Positions 1-8,474 of a DNA stretch of 64,000 nucleotides are shown here, piece by piece. This stretch comes from Neobacillus novalis NBRC 102450 (GTDB taxonomy: Bacteria > Bacillota > Bacilli > Bacillales > Cytobacillaceae): positions 216,801 to 280,800 of the forward strand of contig NZ_BCVP01000012.1 in assembly GCF_001591805.1 (NCBI RefSeq). The letters run 5' to 3'. The position numbers were made by a program, and so were the translations under genes. Position 1 is the first letter of the stretch. Every line of letters starts with the position of its first letter. The notes under the pieces are model-generated. The model was given only the letters and a program-made list of their open reading frames with translations, was not told the origin of the DNA and did not search any database.

Positions 1-40
1 TATTCATATGAACTTGTCCTGTACAATATGTTTCTAAAAC

Positions 41-61
41 AAAAAACCGATCTAAGATCGG
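41..61 (-). terminator. Terminator after ypbE
   Basis: On the minus strand a perfect 7-bp stem (CCGATCT/AGATCGG) is followed by a run of six T. It lies just past the ypbE stop codon, so it probably ends the ypbB-recS-ypbD-ypbE transcript. Confidence 0.75.
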
Positions 62-811
62 CTAGTTGTTTAACGGTATTTTCAAAACTTGACCCACTTG
101 AATTTGGTCACTGGTCAGATTGTTGGCCTTCTTAATAATCTCAATACCTTTTGCTGAATTATAATATTTCTTCGCCAGTTTATAGAGAGTTTCTTGCCGC
201 TGGACCGTATGGTAGATCATTTTATCTTGCTTTGGTGGCGTATTCGGTTGGCTATTGGTCTTCTCTGCTTGCTGCGGACTGTTCTTTTCTGAAACCTGCT
301 TATTCGCATTGCCTGCATTTGGTGCAGGCGGTGGAGCAGAAGAATTGGCATTATTAGTAGTAACAGGCTGGTCAGGTTCGACCTTTGGTTCTTCGCCCTT
401 TTCTACGGGGGTACTTAAGTCCTTATTATCATCCTTTATTTCCTTCGGTTCCTCAGATTTGTTAGATTTATCGTCTAAGATTTCGTCATCTTTCTTCTGA
501 TTTTCAAAATTGATTGGTTCATTCCACAATGAGTCTCCTGAATTTTTTTCTGTTCCATTAACTTTTTTCCCGCCATCACGATATGAAATCACACTAAAAA
601 TGATGATAGGAAGGAGGATAAAGGATAGGACTAGTAAGCGAATGACAGGATATTTTAGCTTCCATTTTGTTTTCTTTTTCTTTTGACGATGAATCTGCTC
701 TCTCGGAGGTAATTTGTCATCCTCCTCGACAATTTCATTTTTTTCATTAATTTTTTGAATCCGCTGTTTCAATCTCTCCGCTTGATCTCTATATGGTTCT
801 TCTTTATTCAC
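62..811 (-). CDS. ypbE: Membrane-anchored LysM-domain protein (YpbE family)
   Basis: This 249-aa protein has a basic cytoplasmic N-terminus rich in Lys and Glu, one membrane segment at about residues 55-77, a low-complexity acidic then Pro/Asn/Gln-rich linker (about 85-195), and a C-terminal LysM domain (about 200-248) starting YHTVQRQETLYKLAKKYY. LysM domains bind N-acetylglucosamine in peptidoglycan, so the protein probably sits in the membrane with LysM facing the wall. It has no visible catalytic domain. The start overlaps the end of ypbD by 4 nt, so it is the last gene of ypbB-recS-ypbD-ypbE, the same order as in B. subtilis. The exact role is unknown. Confidence 0.85.
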   Translation of the reverse strand: MNKEEPYRDQAERLKQRIQKINEKNEIVEEDDKLPPREQIHRQKKKKTKWKLKYPVIRLLVLSFILLPIIIFSVISYRDGGKKVNGTEKNSGDSLWNEPINFENQKKDDEILDDKSNKSEEPKEIKDDNKDLSTPVEKGEEPKVEPDQPVTTNNANSSAPPPAPNAGNANKQVSEKNSPQQAEKTNSQPNTPPKQDKMIYHTVQRQETLYKLAKKYYNSAKGIEIIKKANNLTSDQIQVGQVLKIPLNN

Positions 812-1413
812 GTCGCAGCTCCCCCCTGTTCATCAGCCGTTTTTATCCGTCTTAATTTTATATATATGCCCAAAAGAAAATCGATAACAAAATGCATAAC
901 AATCGTAACCGCTAAATTATCTGTCCACTGATAAATCATCCCAATAACAAAGCTTAGTAAGATAATATTTAAAAATAAGAACCAATTAAAAAGGTAGCGA
1001 TAGTGGATAATCGCAAAAATTATGCTTGCTAGGATGAGACCAACCCTTGTTTGAATAATCCCGCGGAATAGTAATTCTTCACTAAATGCGACCAGCCCGG
1101 CAATCACCATTATATGGATAAAACTTCTTTTTCTAAAAATCCTTTCATTAAGTCCCCCGTCATCATAAAAAGAAGCAGGCAGCAATTTCATTAATACGAT
1201 ATCAATGATAACTACAGCAACACCAGCAGGTATGCCGATAATAGCAATATTAATGTCATTCAAGTGAATCTTGCTCAAATAGGAGAAATGATCAAATAAG
1301 AGAAATCCTAAAATGAACGAAATTGCCAGTAGAATGATTTGGGTCATATATAGGTGAAAAAGTAGATCTTTATCCGTTAAACTTATGATTAATTCATTAT
1401 ACTTTTTTTTCAT
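808..1413 (-). CDS. ypbD: CPBP-family intramembrane metalloprotease (YpbD)
   Basis: A polytopic membrane protein of 201 aa with about five hydrophobic segments. It carries the CPBP (CAAX protease and bacteriocin-processing, Abi) signature: EELLFRG at residues 112-118, a membrane His near residue 137 (FAIIHYRY) and another near 174 (VMHFVID). These are the expected metal-binding and catalytic positions of glutamic-type intramembrane proteases. The natural substrate is not known. It overlaps recS upstream and ypbE downstream by 4 nt each, which indicates translational coupling within one operon. Confidence 0.88.
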   Translation of the reverse strand: MKKKYNELIISLTDKDLLFHLYMTQIILLAISFILGFLLFDHFSYLSKIHLNDINIAIIGIPAGVAVVIIDIVLMKLLPASFYDDGGLNERIFRKRSFIHIMVIAGLVAFSEELLFRGIIQTRVGLILASIIFAIIHYRYLFNWFLFLNIILLSFVIGMIYQWTDNLAVTIVMHFVIDFLLGIYIKLRRIKTADEQGGAAT

Positions 1414-2918
1414 TTGCTCAGCTCACGATTAGTTAAGATTTTGGCAAGATAATCCTTCCACAACTGCTCATTTTCTTTAAGCGTTAGTGTTTGCTGTCCC
1501 GTTTGGTAATCGTTTAATTTCAGCCCGCATTGATCACAGCAGAATGGAATCTTTCCCGACAATGTTTCATCAAAATATTGCAAGATTAATTCTCTCCGGC
1601 ACAAAGTGGATTCCACCCATTTTTTCATTTGAAAAATATTTTTTTTCTTAACGATTAATCTTTCTTTTATTAATTTCTTAAAATCTGCTTGTAGCTCTTC
1701 AAGCTGACTTGTATGACGATGCGGGCTGTTAACAAAGTCCTCGACCATTCTCCATTGAATGTCTGAAAAACCACCAAGTTCTTTAAACGAATTCGGCAGT
1801 TGCACTCTAACATCCATTAATCGTTGTTCATTCGATATTCTCTTGAACAGCCAATCAATTTGCTGCTCTGAAGGTAATTCTCCTTCTGCAAGATGGATTG
1901 GAAGCTGCTCATCTCCAGGTGAATGCAATAATACCGCAATACAAGGAAGTCCATCACGGCCTGCCCTGCCGATTTCCTGAAGATAAGATTCCATTTGCAT
2001 CGGCATGTGATAGTGGATAATAAACCGAATATTTTCTTTATTTACCCCCATCCCAAATGCACTTGTTGCACAGATTACATCAAGCTGCCCGAAGATAAAT
2101 TGTTGTTGAATCAAAATTCTTGAATTTTGATCCAATCCTCCGTGATAGGGCATTGCCCGGCAAATCCCTTTATCTACTAGTAATGATGCCATTTGTTCTG
2201 CCGCTTTTTTGCTTGTAAAATAAATGATTCCTGGTTTTTGCAGATTAGTTACCAGCTCTATGACTCTGTCTTGCTTATCATGATAATCGGGTACGTTTTC
2301 AACATACATCGCTATATTCGGGCGGTCAATCGTCGATTCTATTTTGTTTATTTCTTCTATTCGAAGAGAAGCAATAATATCCTCTCGTACCTTGCTTGTA
2401 GCTGTCGCGGTAAGTGCAAGGGTTAAGGGATTTCCTAATTTTTGACGAATGTCGCCCAGCTTTGAATAATCAGGACGAAAATCATAACCCCATTGTGAGA
2501 TACAATGCGCTTCATCAACGACAAACAATGAGATGTCAAGGTCTTGCAGTCTTCTCATTATAAAGGGAATCCGGAGCATTTCGGGCGATAGGAAAATATA
2601 CTTATAGCTGCTTAAGCTGCTAAGAACATGATTTCTTTCCTCTGTTGAAAGAAAAGAATTCAAAGCAATGACCCTTTTTTCGCCAAACCGTTTAAATTGC
2701 TCTACCTGATCCTGCATGAGGGAAAGAAGTGGAGAAATAATTAAGATTTTCCCTTTTAAAATAAGTCCAGGTAGTTGGTAACACAAAGATTTACCTGTTC
2801 CTGTCGGCAGCATCGCCAATGTATGATTTCCTGCCAGGATGGATGAGATTACCTCCTTCTGCCCGGTTTTAAACGAATGATAACCAAAATGCTTTTCTAA
2901 AATACTTTCTAATTCCAT
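1410..2918 (-). CDS. recS: RecQ-family ATP-dependent DNA helicase (RecS)
   Basis: A 3'-5' DNA helicase of the RecQ family acting in recombinational repair and stalled-fork processing. Seen in the 502 aa: motif 0/I with LPTGTGKSLCYQLPG, motif II DEAH followed by CISQWGYDFRPDY, the SAT-like LTATAT box, and the C-terminal helicase motif GRAGRDG. A Cys cluster near the C-terminus (CRRELILQYFDE, then CCDQC) is the RecQ zinc-binding subdomain. There is no HRDC domain. That short architecture matches RecS, rather than the longer RecQ, of B. subtilis. It abuts ypbB upstream (1-nt overlap) and overlaps ypbD by 4 nt. Confidence 0.92.
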   Translation of the reverse strand: MELESILEKHFGYHSFKTGQKEVISSILAGNHTLAMLPTGTGKSLCYQLPGLILKGKILIISPLLSLMQDQVEQFKRFGEKRVIALNSFLSTEERNHVLSSLSSYKYIFLSPEMLRIPFIMRRLQDLDISLFVVDEAHCISQWGYDFRPDYSKLGDIRQKLGNPLTLALTATATSKVREDIIASLRIEEINKIESTIDRPNIAMYVENVPDYHDKQDRVIELVTNLQKPGIIYFTSKKAAEQMASLLVDKGICRAMPYHGGLDQNSRILIQQQFIFGQLDVICATSAFGMGVNKENIRFIIHYHMPMQMESYLQEIGRAGRDGLPCIAVLLHSPGDEQLPIHLAEGELPSEQQIDWLFKRISNEQRLMDVRVQLPNSFKELGGFSDIQWRMVEDFVNSPHRHTSQLEELQADFKKLIKERLIVKKKNIFQMKKWVESTLCRRELILQYFDETLSGKIPFCCDQCGLKLNDYQTGQQTLTLKENEQLWKDYLAKILTNRELSK

Positions 2919-3955
2919 TACCGATCACCATACTTCGCCAGCACCAACCTTATTTGAAAATAAGTGGCTGCCGGCACTTTCTCCCTTATCAGCTTTAGCT
3001 TTTTAGTAGCTGAATGGTTGGATATTTCCAGAATTTTCGTTTGCAGCTCTGAATCCACATAAGTATCTATAGAGAAATCATCGACATTTAATGCAAATTC
3101 AACAAAATGATCTTCAATTGTACTTAATTTCAGCTGCCTGTAAGTTGCAATCATCTCAGGTGAAAATCCTTGATTTAATAGTTTTTGCGTTTTCCTTGAA
3201 GAGAGTGTTAGTTCATTTTCTTGCTTTAAATCGTGAATTAACATGGCTAAAACCGTAAGGCGAGTGGCATTATCGCTAATTTTTCGAATTAAGTAATGGA
3301 GTGTATTTAAGAATCCAATATGGTAATCGTGATATTCCAGCTGCAGTCTTTTAGCTGTCTGCGAAGCCGTTAATCCAATCTGCTGAAAACCTGTCAGCCG
3401 AAACACCAACAGCGAGGGATCAATTTCATTGGCGTCATTGAAGCATTCCACTAGCTCGGAATAAACAATTGCACCCATTTCCTTTCTTGGTACTTTAATT
3501 TCCTTTAAAACAGATTTCAGCCATTGATGAACATGCTTATTTTTTTGGATAGGTATGTATCTTGATTCTTGGAATACAAGATTCGAAGTGACCTGAATAA
3601 ATAGACTCAGCCTTTCCCAAAACTGCGTTGTGAATGGATGATAGTCCCAGCCATTTAGGAATTCCGGTAATGGATGGTTTCCTAAAAAAGACTTGCCTGC
3701 GGGCGTAAGAAGGAATCGTTGTTCGCCACCATTACAGATCCACTCGCTTTCTTGCATCCATTGAATTATTTCTTCGAAGGATTCTCTTGATAGGGGTTCG
3801 TATACTCCAAAAAAGTTTTTCAACGAAAATAAATGGGCATCTTGGATGGTTTGAGATGATTTTTTTCCATTCAAAAGGTGGAAGATGGAATATATTGTCC
3901 GTTCCCCGTTTAATTGTGTTAAACAGTAAAGTATTATTGAGGCTAATTGTGCCAT
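2918..3955 (-). CDS. ypbB: YpbB-family protein, helicase-associated HTH
   Basis: A 345-aa cytosolic protein with no catalytic motif that I can see. Its C-terminal about 90 residues (starting near SRKTQKLLNQGFSPEMIATYRQLKLSTIEDH, of which only the pattern matters) look like the helix-turn-helix domain often appended to RecQ-type helicases. It overlaps recS by one base, so a partner role with that helicase is a reasonable inference. A good ribosome site (GGGGGAGGAG) precedes the start. It is the first gene of the operon and is divergent from fer. Confidence 0.8.
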   Translation of the reverse strand: MAQLASIILYCLTQLNGERTIYSIFHLLNGKKSSQTIQDAHLFSLKNFFGVYEPLSRESFEEIIQWMQESEWICNGGEQRFLLTPAGKSFLGNHPLPEFLNGWDYHPFTTQFWERLSLFIQVTSNLVFQESRYIPIQKNKHVHQWLKSVLKEIKVPRKEMGAIVYSELVECFNDANEIDPSLLVFRLTGFQQIGLTASQTAKRLQLEYHDYHIGFLNTLHYLIRKISDNATRLTVLAMLIHDLKQENELTLSSRKTQKLLNQGFSPEMIATYRQLKLSTIEDHFVEFALNVDDFSIDTYVDSELQTKILEISNHSATKKLKLIREKVPAATYFQIRLVLAKYGDR

Positions 3956-4112
3956 CCAAGCTCCTCCCCCACACTTTTTTCGAATTTTCTCGACAAAATG
4001 TCCTTTTTTTCTTATTTTATTCTACCATGAAATGAGGATTCTTGTTGCCCGAAATTGTGGAAGTTTATTAAATTCAAATAAACAAACAATAGTATTTAAA
4101 AGCATTTTTCTA

Positions 4113-4141
4113 TTGAAAAGTTGCTCATACAGTTTTACAAT
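4113..4141 (+). promoter_or_regulatory. Sigma-A type promoter of fer
   Basis: TTGAAA (4113-4118) and TACAAT (4136-4141) are separated by 17 bp, a near-consensus vegetative promoter about 80 bp upstream of the ferredoxin start codon. Confidence 0.65.
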
Positions 4142-4192
4142 AGAAATGAGTAATGCGTTTCCATTTTCAGAATGGAAAACGAGGAAGAATAA

Positions 4193-4471
<279 letters not shown>

Positions 4472-4503
4472 TATTTTGTCAAAAAAATATTATTAAGCTA
4501 CTA

Positions 4504-4534
4504 CCCCCCCGCCTTTTTAGGTGGGGGTTTTTTT
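4504..4534 (+). terminator. Terminator after fer
   Basis: A GC-rich hairpin (CCCCCGCC, loop, GGTGGGGG) is followed by seven T, just downstream of fer. Confidence 0.8.
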
Positions 4535-4542
4535 ATTAAAAA

Positions 4543-4570
4543 AGGCAAACAGGAGAACTCCTGAATGCCT
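4543..4570 (-). terminator. Terminator after ribU
   Basis: On the minus strand AGGCA...AGGAG/CTCCT...TGCCT folds into an interrupted hairpin followed by a T-rich tract, immediately past the ribU stop. Confidence 0.7.
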
Positions 4571-4578
4571 TTCATTTA

Positions 4579-5172
4579 CTATGCACTTTTTATCGTTGAG
4601 AATTTATTAATCCACGCCTGCATCCGGGTGAACAGTAACATAAAGACGAAAGACATGATAACTCCTTTTATGATGTTGAACGGCAGAATTCCAGGTACCA
4701 CATAGTTACGCATGTCAGGAAAATTCAAGAGGGCAGTATAGGCTGGGAGTATAAAAAGATAATTTAATACACTCATCATAACCGCCATTATGGTTGTGCC
4801 AAGTATTAACGCAAGTGTCATGCCCTTCCTCGTCTTTATTTTATTGTATACATAATACGTCGGCAAGATAAACAGAATACCCGCTAGAAAATTAGCAATA
4901 TGGCCTACTGGAATTCCTGTTTGACTTCCGGTCGCAATATAATTTAGAACATTTTTGAAAAACTCAACTAATATTCCTGCAATCGGCCCAAAGAGTAACG
5001 CTGCAATCAATGCGGGGATATCGCTGAAATCGATTAATAAGAAACCTTGGAATGGCGGCAATGGAAAATTTAATAGCATTAAAAGATAGGCGATACTGCT
5101 AAGCATTCCAATTGTCACCATCGTTTTTACCTTTGTGTTCTTTGTGTTCTTTGTGTTCTTTGTGTTCTTCAT
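4579..5172 (-). CDS. ribU: Riboflavin ECF transporter S component (RibU/YpaA)
   Basis: The substrate-binding membrane subunit of an energy-coupling-factor transporter for riboflavin. The 197 aa form about six hydrophobic helices, with the S-component patterns LLMLLNFPLPPFQGFLLIDFSD (pattern only) and AALLFGPIAGILVEFFKN. Transport needs the shared EcfA/EcfA'/EcfT module, which is not in this window. Assignment to riboflavin is strengthened by the FMN riboswitch in its leader. Oddity: the N-terminus is M followed by four KNT repeats, from a 9-bp tandem repeat directly after the start codon. The start has a strong ribosome site (AGGAGAGAGG). Confidence 0.92.
   Translation of the reverse strand: MKNTKNTKNTKNTKVKTMVTIGMLSSIAYLLMLLNFPLPPFQGFLLIDFSDIPALIAALLFGPIAGILVEFFKNVLNYIATGSQTGIPVGHIANFLAGILFILPTYYVYNKIKTRKGMTLALILGTTIMAVMMSVLNYLFILPAYTALLNFPDMRNYVVPGILPFNIIKGVIMSFVFMLLFTRMQAWINKFSTIKSA
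5131..5169 (-). repeat. 9-bp tandem repeat in the ribU N-terminus
   Basis: Four perfect copies of AAGAACACA (coding strand) follow the start codon and encode KNT-KNT-KNT-KNT. Because the unit is a multiple of three, copy-number change would keep the frame. Confidence 0.85.
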
Positions 5173-5247
5173 TTTCCTCTCTCCTTTTTTGATCCATCGC
5201 TTAAGGAAGAGAGGTTCAGCAATTCAGATGCCTTGTAAAAAAAATAC

Positions 5248-5269
5248 CCTCAAGATTTAATCTTGAGGG
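5248..5269 (-). terminator. Riboswitch expression-platform terminator
   Basis: A near-perfect hairpin (CCCTCAAGATT/AATCTTGAGGG) followed by TATTTTTTTT on the minus strand lies between the FMN aptamer and ribU. It is the expected FMN-dependent transcription terminator. Confidence 0.8.
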
Positions 5270-5335
5270 AGATTTACGAAGGCATGCTTAATAAACGTTC
5301 ATCAATAAATATTTTTTGAACGTCTGCAGAACCTC

Positions 5336-5463
5336 CATCTTCTCCCATCCAGACTATACTGTCGGCTTTGGAATCGCACCAAATCCTGCCAAAAAAGGCT
5401 CGCGGGCTTAGAGTATTAGCTACTCAATACCGCCGATCGGGAATTTCACCCTGCCCCGAAGAT
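5336..5463 (-). promoter_or_regulatory. FMN riboswitch (RFN element)
   Basis: On the minus strand the leader contains the conserved RFN blocks in order: CTTCGGGGCAGGGTGAAATT, then CCCGATCGGCGGT, a variable arm, AGCCCGCGAGCC, GGATTTGGTGCGATTCC, AAAGCCGACAGTATAGTC and TGGATGGGAGAAGATG. FMN binding is known to cause premature termination in this class; the matching terminator lies about 70 nt downstream. The region between the M23 gene and ribU (5173-5608) is therefore the ribU leader, its promoter and the next gene's terminator. Confidence 0.97.
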
Positions 5464-5487
5464 AGATCGATATTAAATTACAAGTTA

Positions 5488-5516
5488 ATTATACTTTAGA
5501 AACGTCATTTTGTTAA
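5488..5516 (-). promoter_or_regulatory. Promoter of the ribU leader
   Basis: Reading the minus strand, TTAACA (5511-5516) and TATAAT (5488-5493) are 17 bp apart and lie just upstream of the FMN aptamer. Confidence 0.65.
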
Positions 5517-5572
5517 GCGAAAGATTTCACCTATCATTTTTTTGGCTTGTTTTTCAACATTTTCGTGACAAA

Positions 5573-5598
5573 ACCCGTGGACATATTTGTCCACGGGT
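5573..5598 (-). terminator. Terminator after the M23/LysM gene
   Basis: A perfect 11-bp stem (ACCCGTGGACA/TGTCCACGGGT) followed by TTTTGT on the minus strand, directly past the stop codon of the peptidase gene. Confidence 0.8.
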
Positions 5599-5608
5599 CA
5601 TAAGATAA

Positions 5609-6370
5609 TCATTGAATAACCAATACTTGTTTCGGTCTAATAAGATCAGAAGTAAGGTGGTTTATTTTTTTTATTTTCGTTATGGTAATCTTTTGTTTTT
5701 TTGCAATGGAGTACAAGGTATCGCCTTGTTTGACGATGTAGGTGGCAGCTTTTGATGAAATACTTGATTGTGACTTGCCTTCGACTTCCGGATGCAAATG
5801 GGAGCTTGCCGCTAAAACATTTTCAACAATGCTTGCAATTCCACCCTGTACTGCTTCGCCGACGTCCGCTTTTCCGAGGAGACTTTCCGGATCCATTGCA
5901 TATCTTTTATCATATCTCCATTCCATTTGATGGGTCTCAAAATGGAGATGGGTTCCGGTGGCTACTCCTGTTCTCCCCATTTTCCCAATGACTTCACCCT
6001 GTTTTATCGTTTGGCCAGGTAATACAGTCCGCTTATTTAAGTGGGCATAAACGGTTACCAAATTACTTGGATGTTTAATAAATACCACATTCCCATATGT
6101 ATTAGAATAATAGGCTTTCACTACTTCTCCACTATCAACAGCCAGCACCGGAGTATCGATTTTCCCGGCTATATCGATTCCTTTATGTTTTCCCTGCCTC
6201 GTTCCATATGTATCCGATATTACACCGTCTGCCGGCCAAATCCAGCGATCCTTCATTTCTTTTGTCTCGTGCATACCCGCAGCCTCCGAATGTTTGCCGC
6301 CTAAGAACAATAAACTGATACAAAGCGCCATAATGATGGCAATCAAAAACCTCTTTATGTAGTCACGCAT
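5609..6370 (-). CDS. Secreted M23 peptidoglycan endopeptidase with LysM domain
   Basis: A 253-aa exported protein: signal peptide or anchor (residues 1-30, RFLIAIIMALCISLLFLGG), an M23 (lysostaphin/LytM) peptidase domain at about 43-150, a linker, and a C-terminal LysM (about 210-252, YIVKQGDTLYSIAKKQ). Zinc ligands and catalytic residues are visible in GKHKGIDIAG (HxxxD) and THLHFETH (HxH). M23 enzymes cut peptide cross-bridges in the cell wall, and the complete motif set suggests it is active. It is a single gene between its own terminator and the rsiX terminator. I cannot tell vegetative from sporulation expression. Confidence 0.88.
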   Translation of the reverse strand: MRDYIKRFLIAIIMALCISLLFLGGKHSEAAGMHETKEMKDRWIWPADGVISDTYGTRQGKHKGIDIAGKIDTPVLAVDSGEVVKAYYSNTYGNVVFIKHPSNLVTVYAHLNKRTVLPGQTIKQGEVIGKMGRTGVATGTHLHFETHQMEWRYDKRYAMDPESLLGKADVGEAVQGGIASIVENVLAASSHLHPEVEGKSQSSISSKAATYIVKQGDTLYSIAKKQKITITKIKKINHLTSDLIRPKQVLVIQ

Positions 6371-6510
6371 ATTTCATTTTCCTCCTTATAACTTGTCCGC
6401 ACTCTTCCACACCATATGTTGGTTTATCAGATTTAGAACATATGGATTAGGGAGTCAGGACTAGAGCATATTTGTTATAATTTGGACTACACTTCAATTT
6501 TATGCAAAAA

Positions 6511-6535
6511 AAAATCAACCTGCTCGGTTGATTTT
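6511..6535 (-). terminator. Terminator after sigX-rsiX
   Basis: A minus-strand hairpin AAAATCAACC/GGTTGATTTT followed by a T run, just beyond the rsiX stop codon. Confidence 0.75.
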
Positions 6536-6541
6536 AAAAAT

Positions 6542-7738
6542 CTATTGGATATCACGGAGGTTTGGAGCTACTGGCACCTTGGTCTCCTTAGTTAAATCAA
6601 ATGGTCCAAGATGTGTTAATTGTGAATCCTTGACAACTACTTTTTCCAAGCCGAATTGTTTAGCTGTTAACAGCAACGCCTCAAACGAAGCTAATGTAAA
6701 CTGATCATCTTTCATGTCGATAATGCTCTTAAATGAAACAAATAAAGTTTTGTCGTTTACGGTTACATCGGTTAACGGCTGTAAATGCTCCAAAGAGCTT
6801 GTCAGCTTGTACGTAGGGTTATTGGTCTCCATATCCGCAAAGGCACTCTGAATATCGCTATAAGCATCTATTGAAGGTGCTAAAAATGGCAAATTGCTTC
6901 CTTCGGGAAAATGAAAGAAAAAAGCATGTTTTTTCACATCAATAATATCATGATTTTTTACTCTACCCTCATTACCGAACTCAATACCTTTTTCGTTATT
7001 TGTAAAGAAATTCAACTTTTTAATTGTGCTATTTGAGGATACATCATTATTTAAGGTTTTAATAAAACTGGTTTCCTCTGCTGATCCTTGTCCGTACTTA
7101 TGATCATCCGGAACCACAACGTCCACACTATTTGTTTTTTCATCGATATTCATCGAAAGTTTAAGAGGATAGTAATCAGACAATCCCCATTCCTCTTCCT
7201 TTAAGTTCGCCATATTATCAACAAATAGTGTTAACCAAGACTTATCTTTTTCAGCAGGAACGATAATCGAAACAGGAACGAGAATCTGCGCCTGTGAGTC
7301 CGGAATCCAATAGGTTAATACCGTTCTATCCCCAACTTCATCCTCATAGACTGCTGTTTTGATGCTGGCTGCACTCATAAGCTCCATTTTTTTGTCGTTC
7401 GTTTCAGAAACCGACTTATTTGGTGTAGAAGCTTGGTCTTTCATTGCAATGGTTGAATCCTTTTCAGCTGCTTTCATTGCTTGGCTGTTCCCTGATGATT
7501 TTTCCTCTTGTGCGGTATCAAACGAGAAATTTGTCCCATCGTTCATTTTCGGAACTAAGATGAAGAAAAGCAACAATGCCGCCACAGCAGCCAAGCCTGG
7601 TAACAGCCATGTTTTCGTTTTACGTTTATTTAGTGAAAGATTTTGGTAAATGTCACGAGGATCGCGATGATCTTTAATTTTTGGCATTTGCATTAATAGT
7701 TCTTCGAGCTCTCTATCGCTCCACTCCGACTTTTTCAC
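6542..7738 (-). CDS. rsiX: Anti-sigma-X factor RsiX
   Basis: A 398-aa membrane protein. The short cytoplasmic N-terminus (about 1-45) would bind SigX; one transmembrane helix follows at about 45-64 (WLLPGLAAVAALLLFFILVP); the rest is an extracytoplasmic domain with GerMN-like strands near the C-terminus (LSFK/VNDKTLFVSF type). Assignment rests on position directly after sigX, with a 26-nt overlap that implies coupled synthesis, and on the same topology as B. subtilis RsiX. The family holds SigX inactive at the membrane. A terminator follows immediately. Confidence 0.88.
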   Translation of the reverse strand: MKKSEWSDRELEELLMQMPKIKDHRDPRDIYQNLSLNKRKTKTWLLPGLAAVAALLLFFILVPKMNDGTNFSFDTAQEEKSSGNSQAMKAAEKDSTIAMKDQASTPNKSVSETNDKKMELMSAASIKTAVYEDEVGDRTVLTYWIPDSQAQILVPVSIIVPAEKDKSWLTLFVDNMANLKEEEWGLSDYYPLKLSMNIDEKTNSVDVVVPDDHKYGQGSAEETSFIKTLNNDVSSNSTIKKLNFFTNNEKGIEFGNEGRVKNHDIIDVKKHAFFFHFPEGSNLPFLAPSIDAYSDIQSAFADMETNNPTYKLTSSLEHLQPLTDVTVNDKTLFVSFKSIIDMKDDQFTLASFEALLLTAKQFGLEKVVVKDSQLTHLGPFDLTKETKVPVAPNLRDIQ

Positions 7739-8267
7739 TAGTTACTGCCTCCTTTTCATAGGACATTTCCATCTGCTTCTTCAATACCTTTAAAGAACGA
7801 TGCTGCGTAGTTTTAACTTTACTTTCCGTCCAGCCTAATGCTTTAGCTGTTTCAGCAATAGATAAATCCTGCAGATAGCGCAAAATAATGACAGCGCGTT
7901 GATCCATTGTGCAAAATTCAAGGCATTTATAAATCCATTTGATTTCTTCTTTCTGGACGGTAATCTCCTCTGGTATTGGATACTCATCCTTCACCTGATT
8001 AGTTGACCAATCAAATTTTTCGAGTAATTTTTCTTTCCAGCCCTTTTGTTTACGGAAAAAGTCGATGGCTACGTTTCTAGCAATCGAAAACAGCCATGTC
8101 TTTTCGCTGCTTTTTCCTTCAAAACGATCATAAGACTTGAATACCCGAATATAGACTTCTTGAACCAGATCCTCTGCGTGTTCTTTATTTCTGACCATAT
8201 AAAATAGAAATTGAAAAACGTCATGATGATATTTTTGATAAAGTTCCTCGAAAACGGAGTCCATCAT
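7713..8267 (-). CDS. sigX: ECF RNA polymerase sigma factor SigX
   Basis: A 184-aa sigma-70 family ECF factor. Region 2 (about 8-75) has the DLVQEVYIRVFKSYDRF core-binding helix and WLFSIARNVAIDFFRK for -10 recognition; region 4 (about 125-175) has DQRAVIILRYLQDLS and the helix-turn-helix SKVKTTQHRSLKVLKKQ. In B. subtilis SigX controls cell-surface charge and envelope modification. The gene sits between resE and rsiX as there, and its own ECF-type promoter lies 25-50 bp upstream. Two adjacent ATG codons are possible starts. Confidence 0.95.
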   Translation of the reverse strand: MMDSVFEELYQKYHHDVFQFLFYMVRNKEHAEDLVQEVYIRVFKSYDRFEGKSSEKTWLFSIARNVAIDFFRKQKGWKEKLLEKFDWSTNQVKDEYPIPEEITVQKEEIKWIYKCLEFCTMDQRAVIILRYLQDLSIAETAKALGWTESKVKTTQHRSLKVLKKQMEMSYEKEAVTSEKVGVER

Positions 8268-8291
8268 TTCCCCTCCCCGTTCATAATATTA

Positions 8292-8318
8292 GTCGTTTTC
8301 TATGTATAAAAGGTTACA
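8292..8318 (-). promoter_or_regulatory. ECF-type autoregulatory promoter of sigX
   Basis: On the minus strand TGTAAC (8313-8318) and CGAC (8292-8295) are exactly 17 bp apart, the arrangement known for SigX/SigW promoters. It lies 25 bp before the sigX start, so SigX probably drives its own operon. Confidence 0.75.
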
Positions 8319-8401
8319 CCCTATTAATATAGACTTTTTATAGCCGAAATGGAAGGTATTAACTGAAAGTTATTGATTTAATGATGGGAGGATTATTGGA
8401 A

Positions 8402-8427
8402 AAAGCTCATCCTAATGGATGAGCTTT
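8402..8427 (-). terminator. Terminator after resDE
   Basis: An AAAGCTCATC/GATGAGCTTT hairpin followed by TTCC on the minus strand, downstream of resE and upstream of the sigX promoter. Confidence 0.65.
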
Positions 8428-8474
8428 AATTGTTCCTCGTGAATCAAGAACAATCGGCAAATTACTTGTAAATC

